From Pelobacter seleniigenes DSM 18267 (GTDB lineage Bacteria > Desulfobacterota > Desulfuromonadia > Desulfuromonadales > Geopsychrobacteraceae), in contig NZ_JOMG01000002.1 in assembly GCF_000711225.1 (NCBI RefSeq), positions 2,802,501-2,866,500 of the forward strand: a stretch of DNA of 64,000 nt. The letters are read 5' to 3'. The stretch's first letter is position 1, and the number at the start of each line of letters is the position of its first letter. The notes under the pieces are model-generated. The model was not told the origin of the DNA. It saw only the letters and a list, made by a program, of their open reading frames with translations, and ran no database searches. The position numbers and the translations under genes were made by a program. Of this stretch, positions 17,945 through 25,266 are shown piece by piece.

Positions 17945-18385
17945 ATGAACAGCCATCTTGCCGAGCAGTTGAAGGAATTTGAAACGGCCTGTCGCAGTGT
18001 CGATCTGCGCCTGACTCCGCAGCGCTTGGAAGTGTTTAAAGAACTGGCCAAGGCGAAGGATCATCCGACTGCCGAAGCGCTTCATCAGCGTCTGGTCAAA
18101 CGCATGCCGACGTTGTCCCTGGACACGGTTTACCGAACCCTGGGCACCTTTGCTGAGCTCGGAGTGGTCAATAAAGTCGATACGGCAGAGAGCCAGGCCC
18201 GCTATGAAGTTCCGCATTTGCGCCATCATCACATGATCTGTCGGAAGTGCAAGAACATCATCGATTTTGAGTGGCCGCTGATTGACGAGGCGACCCTGCC
18301 GGAAAATGTCCAGGAATGGGGCCGGGTCGATCGCAAAAATATCGTGGTGTATGGCATCTGTCAGGATTGCCTGAAGAGCAAGTGA
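17945..18385 (+). CDS. perR: Fur-family regulator, PerR-like
   Basis: A 146-aa metalloregulator. It has an N-terminal winged helix (LTPQRLEVFKEL, SLDTVYRTLGTFAELGVV) and a C-terminal dimerisation domain with HHHMICRKCKNIIDF and a second CxxC (GICQDCLKSK), giving the structural Cys4 zinc site. The HHH motif and surrounding residues fit the PerR branch (peroxide sensing) better than Fur, but the regulatory-site ligands cannot be separated with certainty by eye. ATG 17945 follows TTGAGGTGATG. It stands alone, with a palindrome in its promoter suggesting autoregulation. No peroxidase or rubrerythrin gene is adjacent. Confidence 0.85.
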   Translation: MNSHLAEQLKEFETACRSVDLRLTPQRLEVFKELAKAKDHPTAEALHQRLVKRMPTLSLDTVYRTLGTFAELGVVNKVDTAESQARYEVPHLRHHHMICRKCKNIIDFEWPLIDEATLPENVQEWGRVDRKNIVVYGICQDCLKSK

Positions 18386-18402
18386 TTATTTATCTCTCTC
18401 CA

Positions 18403-18427
18403 GGTAGCGATTTTTTTATCGCTATCC
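18403..18427 (+). terminator. Hairpin after the PerR-like gene
   Basis: GGTAGCGAT pairs with ATCGCTATCC, with a one-base bulge, around a loop of T residues, 17 bp after the stop. There is no T-tract after the stem, so it is a weak terminator candidate. Confidence 0.4.
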
Positions 18428-18515
18428 ATAAGAAATATTCCTAAAAAAGAACAAGTATCTCATGGTTGGGATGCCTTGGTTCTATCGTCGTCGGTTCGCC
18501 ATGCACAGGGGCTCG

Positions 18516-19640
18516 TTAGAGGCGGAAACTCTTGTTCGCCAGGGTCCTGGCGCGCATTTCCTCGCTCAGGGTTAAGCCCAACCCTGGCCGGGTCGGAACC
18601 AGCATTCGACCATCGGTCATCTCCAGTTTTTCATTGAACAGCGGTTCCAACCATTCGATGTGTTCGACCCAGGATTCGCTGGGGAAACAGGCGGCGAGAT
18701 GAATATGGATTTCCATGACAAAGTGGGGCGCCATGGCCAGGCCGTGGTCGTAGGCCATGTCCGCCAGTTTCAGGAAGGGCGTGACCCCGCCCAGGCGCGG
18801 CGCGTCCGGTTGAATAATATCGACCGCGCGGTTTTTGATCAGGGCCGTCTGCTCGTTCATGCTGGAGAGCATCTCCCCGGTTGCGATGGGGGTGTCAAGG
18901 GCTGCGGCCAAGGCGGCGTGCCCTTCGGTATCGTAGGCATTGAGGGGTTCTTCGATCCAGACCAGATTGAACTGTTCGACGCTGCGGCCAAAGCGCAGGG
19001 CGGTGACGCGATCCCATTGCTGGTTAGCGTCGATCATGATCGGCACACTGTCGCCTAATGCTTGGCGCAGGGTGGCGACCCGTTTGAGGTCGGTGGCGAC
19101 ATCCGGCTGGCCGACTTTCATCTTGATCCCCTTGATCCCTTTGGCCAGTGCCGTTTGGGCTTTTTCAACCACCTCTTCAATGGGCGCCTGCAGATAGCCG
19201 CCCGAGGTATTGTACACCGGCAGGGACGCATGGTGGCTGCCGATCAGCTTGGCCAGGGACAGGCCGGCCCTTTTGGCTTTCAAGTCCCACAGGGCGGTAT
19301 CAAAGGCGGCAATGGCCTGGATGGCAATGCCGCTGCGGCCGACGGATGCACCGGCCCACAATAATTTGTGCCAGATTTTACCGATATCGTTGGGGTCTTC
19401 ACCCAACAGCAGAGGGGCCAGTTCCATGGCGTGTGCATACTGGCCGTCGCCGCCGTAGCGCAGGGCGTAACTGAACCCCATCCCTGCAATGCCCTGGGCC
19501 GAAGTCAGTTCGACAACCAGGACATCCACCGCTTCCAGAGCTTTTTGCCGGCCGGTCAGAACCTTGGCGTCACTGACTGCAAATTTAAGAGGAATTTTGA
19601 CTTTCGATAATTGTAAAGAGGTGATCTGGTCATGGTTCAT
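18516..19640 (-). CDS. Enolase-superfamily sugar-acid dehydratase (talarate/galactarate dehydratase-like)
   Basis: A 374-aa member of the mandelate racemase branch of the enolase superfamily. The N-terminal capping domain is followed by a barrel with KxK base GIKMKVG, metal ligands in MIDANQQWD, WIEEPL and IATGEML, Asp in DIIQPDAPRLGGVT, and His base in APHFVMEIHIHLAA. That series is closest to L-talarate/galactarate dehydratases. It would dehydrate an aldonic or aldaric acid to a 2-keto-3-deoxy acid. The true start is ATG 19640 (GGAGA upstream); a longer open frame exists but its N-terminus is low-complexity. It sits downstream of the TRAP genes, behind a stem-loop. The substrate is not certain. 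Confidence 0.86.
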   Translation of the reverse strand: MNHDQITSLQLSKVKIPLKFAVSDAKVLTGRQKALEAVDVLVVELTSAQGIAGMGFSYALRYGGDGQYAHAMELAPLLLGEDPNDIGKIWHKLLWAGASVGRSGIAIQAIAAFDTALWDLKAKRAGLSLAKLIGSHHASLPVYNTSGGYLQAPIEEVVEKAQTALAKGIKGIKMKVGQPDVATDLKRVATLRQALGDSVPIMIDANQQWDRVTALRFGRSVEQFNLVWIEEPLNAYDTEGHAALAAALDTPIATGEMLSSMNEQTALIKNRAVDIIQPDAPRLGGVTPFLKLADMAYDHGLAMAPHFVMEIHIHLAACFPSESWVEHIEWLEPLFNEKLEMTDGRMLVPTRPGLGLTLSEEMRARTLANKSFRL

Positions 19641-19834
19641 CTGTTCTTGCTCTCCTTGGTTTTGCAAAGGAATGGGCCGGGCGAAGGGCGGATCCGGCAG
19701 CTCCGATGCCTCTCTATGCCAGGTGGACTGCTGGTAATCTGGGCGCTGTTGTGGCTCCCTGTCAAACTTTTTATGATCCGGGGGCGGCTTTGCGTCTGTG
19801 GCCGGGCTGAGCGGTGAGGCCGCCGGCGGAAACA

Positions 19835-19871
19835 GCAAAGGCCGCCCGGTTGTTGACAGAGCGGCCTTTGC
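19835..19871 (-). terminator. Stem-loop between the TRAP permease gene and the dehydratase gene
   Basis: GCAAAGGCCGC (19835-19845) and GCGGCCTTTGC (19861-19871) form a perfect 11-bp stem with a 15-base loop. On the minus strand it follows the dctM stop by 27 bp. The trailing sequence is only TGTTT, so it may terminate partially or protect the TRAP mRNA. Confidence 0.55.
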
Positions 19872-19898
19872 CTTTGCTGATTGGTGCGGGTGAAGCAA

Positions 19899-21221
19899 TT
19901 AATTGTAAATGAAGCTCACCACCTCGGGGAAGATTATCAGAATAGCCAGGGTGGCGACCTGCATGAGAATGAACGGCCAGACCGATTTGAAGATGTCGGT
20001 CAGCTCAATGCCTTCCGGGGCGACACTTTTCAGGTAAAAAGCGGCCGGTCCGAAGGGCGGACTCAGGAAGGAAACCTGCATGTTTACACAGAACAGCACG
20101 CCGAACCAGATCGGGTCGTAACCCAGGCTGGTGATGATCGGCACGAAAATCGGCATGGTCAGCATGGCAACGCCGATCCAGTCGAGAAACATACCCAGGA
20201 TCAGCAGGATGAACATCATGATCAAAATGGTGAACACCGGCGGCATGTCCAGGCCCATGAACAAGTCATGGATAAAGATGTCGCCGCCCATCAGATTGTA
20301 AACCCCGATGATCATGGTCGCGCCGATGCCGACCCAGATAATCATCCCGACAGTACGGATGGTGTGCTTGAGGGCATCGAAAATGACCGCAATACTCAAT
20401 TCGCGACGCAGGGCGGCTGCAAAAGCGACACCGATAACCCCGACGCAAGCCGATTCGGTGACCGAAGCGATCCCACCATAGATGCTACCCAGAATCCAGC
20501 CCGCGATCAGCAGTGGCACCAGGATGTCCATGAACATTTTTTTGATCTCGGCGCGGCTCATGTTCTGCCATTCATTCTCGCCCATGGCCGGACCGTGATC
20601 CGGGAAGATGTTACAGATCACCAGGATATAGATCATGTACATCCCAGCCAGGATACAAGCCGCGGGAATGGCGCCGAGAAAGAGATCACCGATAGAGACG
20701 TTGGCGGTCATGCCGTAGATAATCAGCACGATACTAGGTGGCACCATGGTGCCCAGGGCTCCCCCCGCGGTCACGGTGCCGATGGCCAGCTTCTGGTTGT
20801 AGCCCAGGCGCAGCATCTGCGGCAGAGCGAGCATGCCAAGGAGCACGGTTTCGCCGCCGATAATTCCCGACATGGAGGCCAGGATAACGGCAACGATCAT
20901 GCTCTGAATGGCAACGCCCCCCTTGATCCGGCCGGCCATGACGCGCATGGCGTTGTAGAGATCTTTGGCGATTCCGGTTTTATCAAGCATGGTGGCCATG
21001 AGCACAAACATCGGCACCGCAACAAAGGTGTAGGATGTTGTGAAGTCACTGACCCGTGCTGCGACCATCTGCATCATGTTGACATTGCCGAACCACAGAT
21101 ACGACATGGCCATAGCGATAAAGCCGGTCAGAAATCCCAGCGGCATCCCGACAAACAGCAGTGACAGCATCATCAGGAAGATGATGACAGTTCCGGTGGC
21201 AATTCCCAGGGCACTAAGCAT
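19899..21221 (-). CDS. dctM: TRAP transporter large permease subunit
   Basis: A 440-aa integral membrane protein of the DctM family (about 12 hydrophobic segments) in the inner membrane. Typical blocks are FLTGFIAMAMSYLWFG near the N-terminus, LYNAMRVMAGRIKGGVAIQSMIVA, and AGGALGTMVPPSIVLIIYGMTANVSIGDLFLGAI. It is the sodium-coupled translocating subunit. ATG 21221 overlaps the dctQ stop by 8 bp, implying coupled translation. Neighbouring L-idonate genes suggest the cargo is a sugar acid such as L-idonate or 5-ketogluconate. Confidence 0.93.
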   Translation of the reverse strand: MLSALGIATGTVIIFLMMLSLLFVGMPLGFLTGFIAMAMSYLWFGNVNMMQMVAARVSDFTTSYTFVAVPMFVLMATMLDKTGIAKDLYNAMRVMAGRIKGGVAIQSMIVAVILASMSGIIGGETVLLGMLALPQMLRLGYNQKLAIGTVTAGGALGTMVPPSIVLIIYGMTANVSIGDLFLGAIPAACILAGMYMIYILVICNIFPDHGPAMGENEWQNMSRAEIKKMFMDILVPLLIAGWILGSIYGGIASVTESACVGVIGVAFAAALRRELSIAVIFDALKHTIRTVGMIIWVGIGATMIIGVYNLMGGDIFIHDLFMGLDMPPVFTILIMMFILLILGMFLDWIGVAMLTMPIFVPIITSLGYDPIWFGVLFCVNMQVSFLSPPFGPAAFYLKSVAPEGIELTDIFKSVWPFILMQVATLAILIIFPEVVSFIYN

Positions 21222-21762
21222 TGGCGTTATCCTTCTCTAAATCTCTTTGGTGTGTCATCTCGTGGTACGAGAGCAGATGGCGTAACAGGTGCAAGATCAC
21301 CAGAAAAACCAGCATGACGCAGGTTGCGAAGAAAAATCCTTTATTCAGGGCCGGGTACGGAAGATCCAGGGCGCTGCCGGAGGTCTGCATGCGGAAAGTG
21401 CCAAAGGGTGAGAAAAAGGCATCTCTCGCAGAACAATAGGCGCCGTAGGTCATCATCAGTGAAAACACCAGAGTGCACATTTCGACAAACAGTGCGGAAA
21501 ACCAGCGCAGCTTGGGAGGAAAACTGTCGGAGATAAAGGTCATGGCGATGTGTTTTTCGTCGGCATAACAGGCGACTCCGCCGAACAACATGGCCAGACT
21601 GACCAGGAATGAGGTCGTCTCATGCACCCACAGGGTAGGAGCGTTGAAGACGTACCGCATGACGACTTCAAAAAAACTGATGCAGACCACGATCAAGAAC
21701 AGGATCGAGACAAAGTGCCCTGCACGAATAAAAATGCGGTCGATTACCAGACTCGGTTTCAT
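21214..21762 (-). CDS. dctQ: TRAP transporter small permease subunit
   Basis: A 182-aa protein with four hydrophobic segments and the DctQ signature around the second helix (FFEVVMRYVFNAPTLWVHETTSFLV). It associates with DctM in the inner membrane. ATG 21762 follows AAGGTGAAG. It is separated from the upstream dctP by 86 bp containing a strong stem-loop, and overlaps the downstream dctM. Confidence 0.92.
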   Translation of the reverse strand: MKPSLVIDRIFIRAGHFVSILFLIVVCISFFEVVMRYVFNAPTLWVHETTSFLVSLAMLFGGVACYADEKHIAMTFISDSFPPKLRWFSALFVEMCTLVFSLMMTYGAYCSARDAFFSPFGTFRMQTSGSALDLPYPALNKGFFFATCVMLVFLVILHLLRHLLSYHEMTHQRDLEKDNANA

Positions 21763-21787
21763 TAGACTTCACCTTGTGCTTGTTGCA

Positions 21788-21829
21788 CAGCAACGGGGAC
21801 TGTCGGAATGCTCCTGGTCCCCGTTGCTG
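21788..21829 (-). terminator. Intercistronic stem-loop between dctP and dctQ
   Basis: CAGCAACGGGGAC (21788-21800) and GTCCCCGTTGCTG (21817-21829) make a perfect 13-bp stem. Stem-loops at this point commonly keep the binding-protein mRNA more abundant than the permease mRNA. No T-tract follows. Confidence 0.6.
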
Positions 21830-21848
21830 AAGGATAACGACAATGGGC

Positions 21849-22862
21849 TTAATTCATGCCCTGGGATGCCAGGTATTTCTGCAGGGCATCGTAGTACATT
21901 TTGCCGATTTCCGATTTTTTAGCAGTCTCTTCCCAAATTTCACGAGCATAGCTGCGGACTTTGCCTTTTTCCGCGTCGCTCCAGGCAATCGGGGTGATCC
22001 CTTTTTTGACAGCTTCACCGAAGGCGATACGGTCTTCATAGTGAGGGCGCAGCATGGAGTCGAGGGCCATTCCTTTGAAGAACATCTGCATGAAGATCTG
22101 GTCGTTTTCCGGCAGTGCTTTCCACTCATCGAGGTTCATGATGATATGCACGGTCGGTGAAGAGTGAATCCCCGGGTAGATGGGGTATTTGGCGATGTCG
22201 AGAACGCCGGTTTTGTAGTTGCCGGAAAAGGTGGTGTAGTCGGCGGCGTCAATAACACCTTTTTCCAGGGCAGTATAGACTTCGGAACTGGGCAGGCCAA
22301 CCGGAGCTGCACCCATTTTGGCGAACAGTTTTTGGATCGGGCCGGACGGTGCCCGCATTTTAACGCCTTTGAAATCAGCGACGCCTTTCAACGGAATTTT
22401 GGACGGCAGGGATTCCGCTCCGGTCATGGCAACACCGATGAGTTTGGCGCCGTAAGCGTTGAAGATTTTGTCAACAACTTCCATGCCGCCACCGAAATAA
22501 TAGAATTTGAACATGTCTTCATCGGTATTCCAGGCGCTGATAGTATCGCCGATCAGACCGAAACCCGGATCGTCACCGGAGTACCAGGCTGAAGTCGAAA
22601 TGGCGCCATCGATGATTTTGTTGCGAACGCCGGTCAGCAGGTCGGTTGACTTAACGACGGCATCCAGGGGGAGCAGGTCGATATGGATACGACCGTTAGA
22701 AGCTTTTTCGACAGCATCGGTCCATTTTTTCTGAACTTCGTAGGAGGGTTCTCCAGCAGCATTGGTGCTGGCGAATTTAAGGTTGATCTGTGCTGCGAAC
22801 ACGCTTGTCGCGATCAAACTCAGCGACAGGATAAGCAAGCTCACCATTGATAACTTCTTCAT
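21849..22862 (-). CDS. dctP: TRAP transporter solute-binding protein
   Basis: A 337-aa periplasmic protein with a Sec signal peptide (MKKLSMVSLLILSLSLIATSVFA, cleaved about residue 23). Family blocks include FKGVKMRAPSGPIQKLFAKMG (with the substrate carboxylate-binding Arg of DctP proteins), SSEVYTALEKGVIDAADY and the later GIHSSPTVHIIMN. ATG 22862 lies behind GAAGGAGACG. It captures an organic or sugar acid and hands it to DctQM. The position within an L-idonate cluster suggests an idonate- or ketogluconate-type ligand; the sequence alone does not prove this. 193 bp separate it from idnO. Confidence 0.93.
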   Translation of the reverse strand: MKKLSMVSLLILSLSLIATSVFAAQINLKFASTNAAGEPSYEVQKKWTDAVEKASNGRIHIDLLPLDAVVKSTDLLTGVRNKIIDGAISTSAWYSGDDPGFGLIGDTISAWNTDEDMFKFYYFGGGMEVVDKIFNAYGAKLIGVAMTGAESLPSKIPLKGVADFKGVKMRAPSGPIQKLFAKMGAAPVGLPSSEVYTALEKGVIDAADYTTFSGNYKTGVLDIAKYPIYPGIHSSPTVHIIMNLDEWKALPENDQIFMQMFFKGMALDSMLRPHYEDRIAFGEAVKKGITPIAWSDAEKGKVRSYAREIWEETAKKSEIGKMYYDALQKYLASQGMN

Positions 22863-23055
22863 CTTCGTCTCCTTCGTGTCTACCGGTTAAAAATGTCAAT
22901 AAACCAGGCTGTTAAGCAACGGCCTGAACGAGCCCCTAAATAGGGCGGACTAAGAGCAACAGGGTGCCAATGTTTGTCTTGGTGGCTGAAGCCAGCAATC
23001 TTTCAATCAATGCACCGGAACGAATTTTTACGGCGGTTTTTAGTGGCAACTTTGA

Positions 23056-23820
23056 TTAAACAGCGGCCAACATTCCGCCGTCGACGAACAGCAGGTGCCC
23101 GTTGACAAAATCCGAAGCTTGCGAACCGAGGAAAACCGCGGCGCCGATCAGTTCTTTCGGATCCCCCCAGCGGTTAGCCGGAGTCCGGTTGCAGAGCCAT
23201 TTAGTGAATTCTTCATTTTCGACCAGGGCTTTGGTCATGTCGCTTTTAAAATAGCCGGGAGCGATACCATTGACCTGGATGTTGTAGCGGGCCAGTTCGA
23301 CGCACATGCCCCTGGTCAGCATCTTGACCGCCCCTTTGGAGGCCGCATAGGGAGTGATGGTGTCGCGGCCGAGTTCCGACTGCATGGAGCCGATATTAAT
23401 GATTTTGCCGGCTTTTCGCTTCACCATGTAGGCGCCGACCACCTGGGAGACCAGGAACACTGATTTCTGGTTGACATTGATGACCTGATCCCATTCTTCT
23501 TCCGGAAATTCAAGGAATGGATGGCGGCGCTGAATTCCGGCATTGTTGATCAGGATATCGATCTGCCCGATGCTGGTTTCGATCTTTTCCACGCCTTCGA
23601 TAATGGCCTGTTTGTTGGTGACATCAAAGGCGACCGCCGCAGCGTCGTAGCCTTCAGCAACCAGTTCCTGGGCGGCTTTTTCAGCCCGGTCCTGGGTGAT
23701 GTCGTTGATGACAACGCTGGCGCCGTGGGCAGCCAGGCCGCGGGCAAGGAGATTGCCAATGCCTTGGGCCGATCCGGTGATCAGGGCGCGTCGATTTTCC
23801 AGATTGAATAAGTTTTCCAT
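23056..23820 (-). CDS. idnO: Gluconate 5-dehydrogenase / 5-ketogluconate reductase
   Basis: A 254-aa short-chain dehydrogenase. It has cofactor motif TGSAQGIG, NNAG, catalytic Ser in NIGSMQSELGRD, and YAASK with Tyr and Lys. The stretches NNAGIQRRHPF, SELGRDTITPYAASKGAVKM, WLCNRTPANRWGDP and NGHLLFVDGGML are nearly as in E. coli IdnO. It reduces 5-keto-D-gluconate to D-gluconate in L-idonate catabolism. AAAGGAAAG lies upstream of ATG 23820. It is downstream of idnD (73 bp) and upstream of the TRAP genes. Confidence 0.93.
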   Translation of the reverse strand: MENLFNLENRRALITGSAQGIGNLLARGLAAHGASVVINDITQDRAEKAAQELVAEGYDAAAVAFDVTNKQAIIEGVEKIETSIGQIDILINNAGIQRRHPFLEFPEEEWDQVINVNQKSVFLVSQVVGAYMVKRKAGKIINIGSMQSELGRDTITPYAASKGAVKMLTRGMCVELARYNIQVNGIAPGYFKSDMTKALVENEEFTKWLCNRTPANRWGDPKELIGAAVFLGSQASDFVNGHLLFVDGGMLAAV

Positions 23821-23893
23821 GGTCAGGTTCTTTCCTTTAGGAGTTGGTTTATCGATATCTCAATGGCGTATCCGTTTGCCGGGCCGGGCAAGA

Positions 23894-24940
23894 TCAGGAG
23901 AAAGACAGCTGAACCTTGACGGCCTTGGTTTTATCGCTGGCAAACTCCAGGGCTTCGACCACTTCGGCGTAGGGGAAGACCTTGGTCAGCAGCGGGCGGG
24001 GATCGACCAGTCCTTTTTCCAACCAGCGCACGGCGGTCGCGTATTCCGCAGTAAAGCGGAAGGCACCGACGAATTTGACTTCTTTGGCCAGAAACTTGGT
24101 CAACGGAATGTCCACCATGCCCGGGCGCATGCCCACCTGAACCATGACCCCGCCAGCCTTGGTCAGTTCAATATTGGACTGAATCGCCGGAATAGCGCCG
24201 GAGGCCTCGAAGCTTGCGTCAAAGTAGCCTTTGCCAGCCTTGAACTGGCTCATATCGTCTGCCGCCGGGTTGTAAACGGCATCGGCACCCATGGTCAGGG
24301 CCAGCTCACGGCATTGTTCAGCCAGGTCGGTGGCGACGATCTCACCCGCACCCGCCGCTTTACAGGCGGCAATGATCAGGCAGCCGATGGGGCCGGCGCC
24401 AGTGACCAGAACTTTTTTACCGAGGATGCTGCCGGCCTGGTTGACGGCATTGATAGCTACGGCCAAGGGTTCGGAGAAGGCCATTACTTCATCGGGGACC
24501 TGGCTGTCATAGGGGATGCACTGGTCGGGTCTGACCACCACGTATTGAGCAAAACCGCCGTCGACATGGGGATTGAGCATCGCACTGCCAAAGAAACGCA
24601 TATCCAGGCACTGGTTGCTGCGTCCGGACAAGCAATACTCGCACTGATGACAGGGCCGACTGGGGTTGACCGCAATCTTTTGGCCGTTGCGCTCATCGTC
24701 CGTGACCATGGTGCCGATGACCTCGTGGCCGAGGACCATGGGGTGCTGCAGTTTAAAATCGCCGACCCCGCCTTCCTGATAGTAATGGATATCCGAGCCG
24801 CAGATCCCGCCACGGCTGATTTTGACCAGAATCTCTGCCGCGGGGTCGTAGCTGATTGTTTTCGAGGTGACAGCGACGTCTTTGGGGCCTTTGACGTAGC
24901 AGGCATCGAAGCTGATTTGCTTGGTGGTAGCGTTGCTCAT
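23894..24940 (-). CDS. idnD: L-idonate 5-dehydrogenase
   Basis: A 348-aa zinc-dependent medium-chain dehydrogenase. Catalytic zinc residues appear in GGICGSDIHYYQEG and GHEV; structural zinc Cys are in CHQCEYCLSGRSNQC; the Rossmann motif is VTGAGPIGC. RFFGSAMLNPHVDGGF matches E. coli IdnD closely. It oxidises L-idonate to 5-ketogluconate. ATG 24940 follows GGGAG; a longer upstream frame to 25093 has no family match. It is the first gene of the leftward operon idnD-idnO-dctP-dctQ-dctM and diverges from the IlvD/Edd dehydratase gene. Confidence 0.93.
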   Translation of the reverse strand: MSNATTKQISFDACYVKGPKDVAVTSKTISYDPAAEILVKISRGGICGSDIHYYQEGGVGDFKLQHPMVLGHEVIGTMVTDDERNGQKIAVNPSRPCHQCEYCLSGRSNQCLDMRFFGSAMLNPHVDGGFAQYVVVRPDQCIPYDSQVPDEVMAFSEPLAVAINAVNQAGSILGKKVLVTGAGPIGCLIIAACKAAGAGEIVATDLAEQCRELALTMGADAVYNPAADDMSQFKAGKGYFDASFEASGAIPAIQSNIELTKAGGVMVQVGMRPGMVDIPLTKFLAKEVKFVGAFRFTAEYATAVRWLEKGLVDPRPLLTKVFPYAEVVEALEFASDKTKAVKVQLSFS

Positions 24941-25266
24941 GGTTGAACTCCCGATAATGCGAATTGAAATAGTGTTTTTATAGTGGCCTGACCTGCCGGC
25001 AGCGTCGCTGCAGCCAACGGCACCTTGTTCAACCCTCAAAATCCGCTCCGGGTAAAACAAAAACAGTGAAAAGAGGGTGGTAACAAGAGTCAAACTATAT
25101 TATCATCGTTTCATAATATGATTACTTTTAAGCCAACTGCCTGCAGAGGTCAACCTAAAAATAATTTCTTGGCCAGTCGGGAAAAGAGCTGTGCTGACCC
25201 TGTCCGCCGGTGGCCGGAGACGGCTTATTCCGACAGCCTTGCAATTCATTCAACAAAGGGGAAACA
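24941..25266. promoter_or_regulatory. Divergent promoter region with inverted repeat
   Basis: This 326-bp gap separates idnD from the dehydratase gene. It contains ATATTAT (25097-25103) and ATAATAT (25113-25119), an inverted repeat with a 9-base spacer in an A/T-rich stretch, flanked on the minus strand by a TTGACT -35-like hexamer (25088-25093). The repeat is a candidate operator, perhaps for the IclR regulator encoded at 27793. Nothing else is recognisable here. Confidence 0.45.

Noticed and set aside
19641-19898. N-terminal extension of the enolase-family dehydratase to 19898
   Set aside because: The added 86 residues are low-complexity, cross the stem-loop at 19835-19871 and lack homology; ATG 19640 has a ribosome-binding site and family-like start.
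19881-21164. A 427-codon plus-strand open frame rich in His, Asp and Gln
   Set aside because: It is the mirror of the dctM gene; composition is that expected from antisense reading of a membrane protein.
23696-24946. A 416-codon plus-strand open frame
   Set aside because: Antisense to idnD and idnO, both of which have strong family matches; no homology to any family I know.
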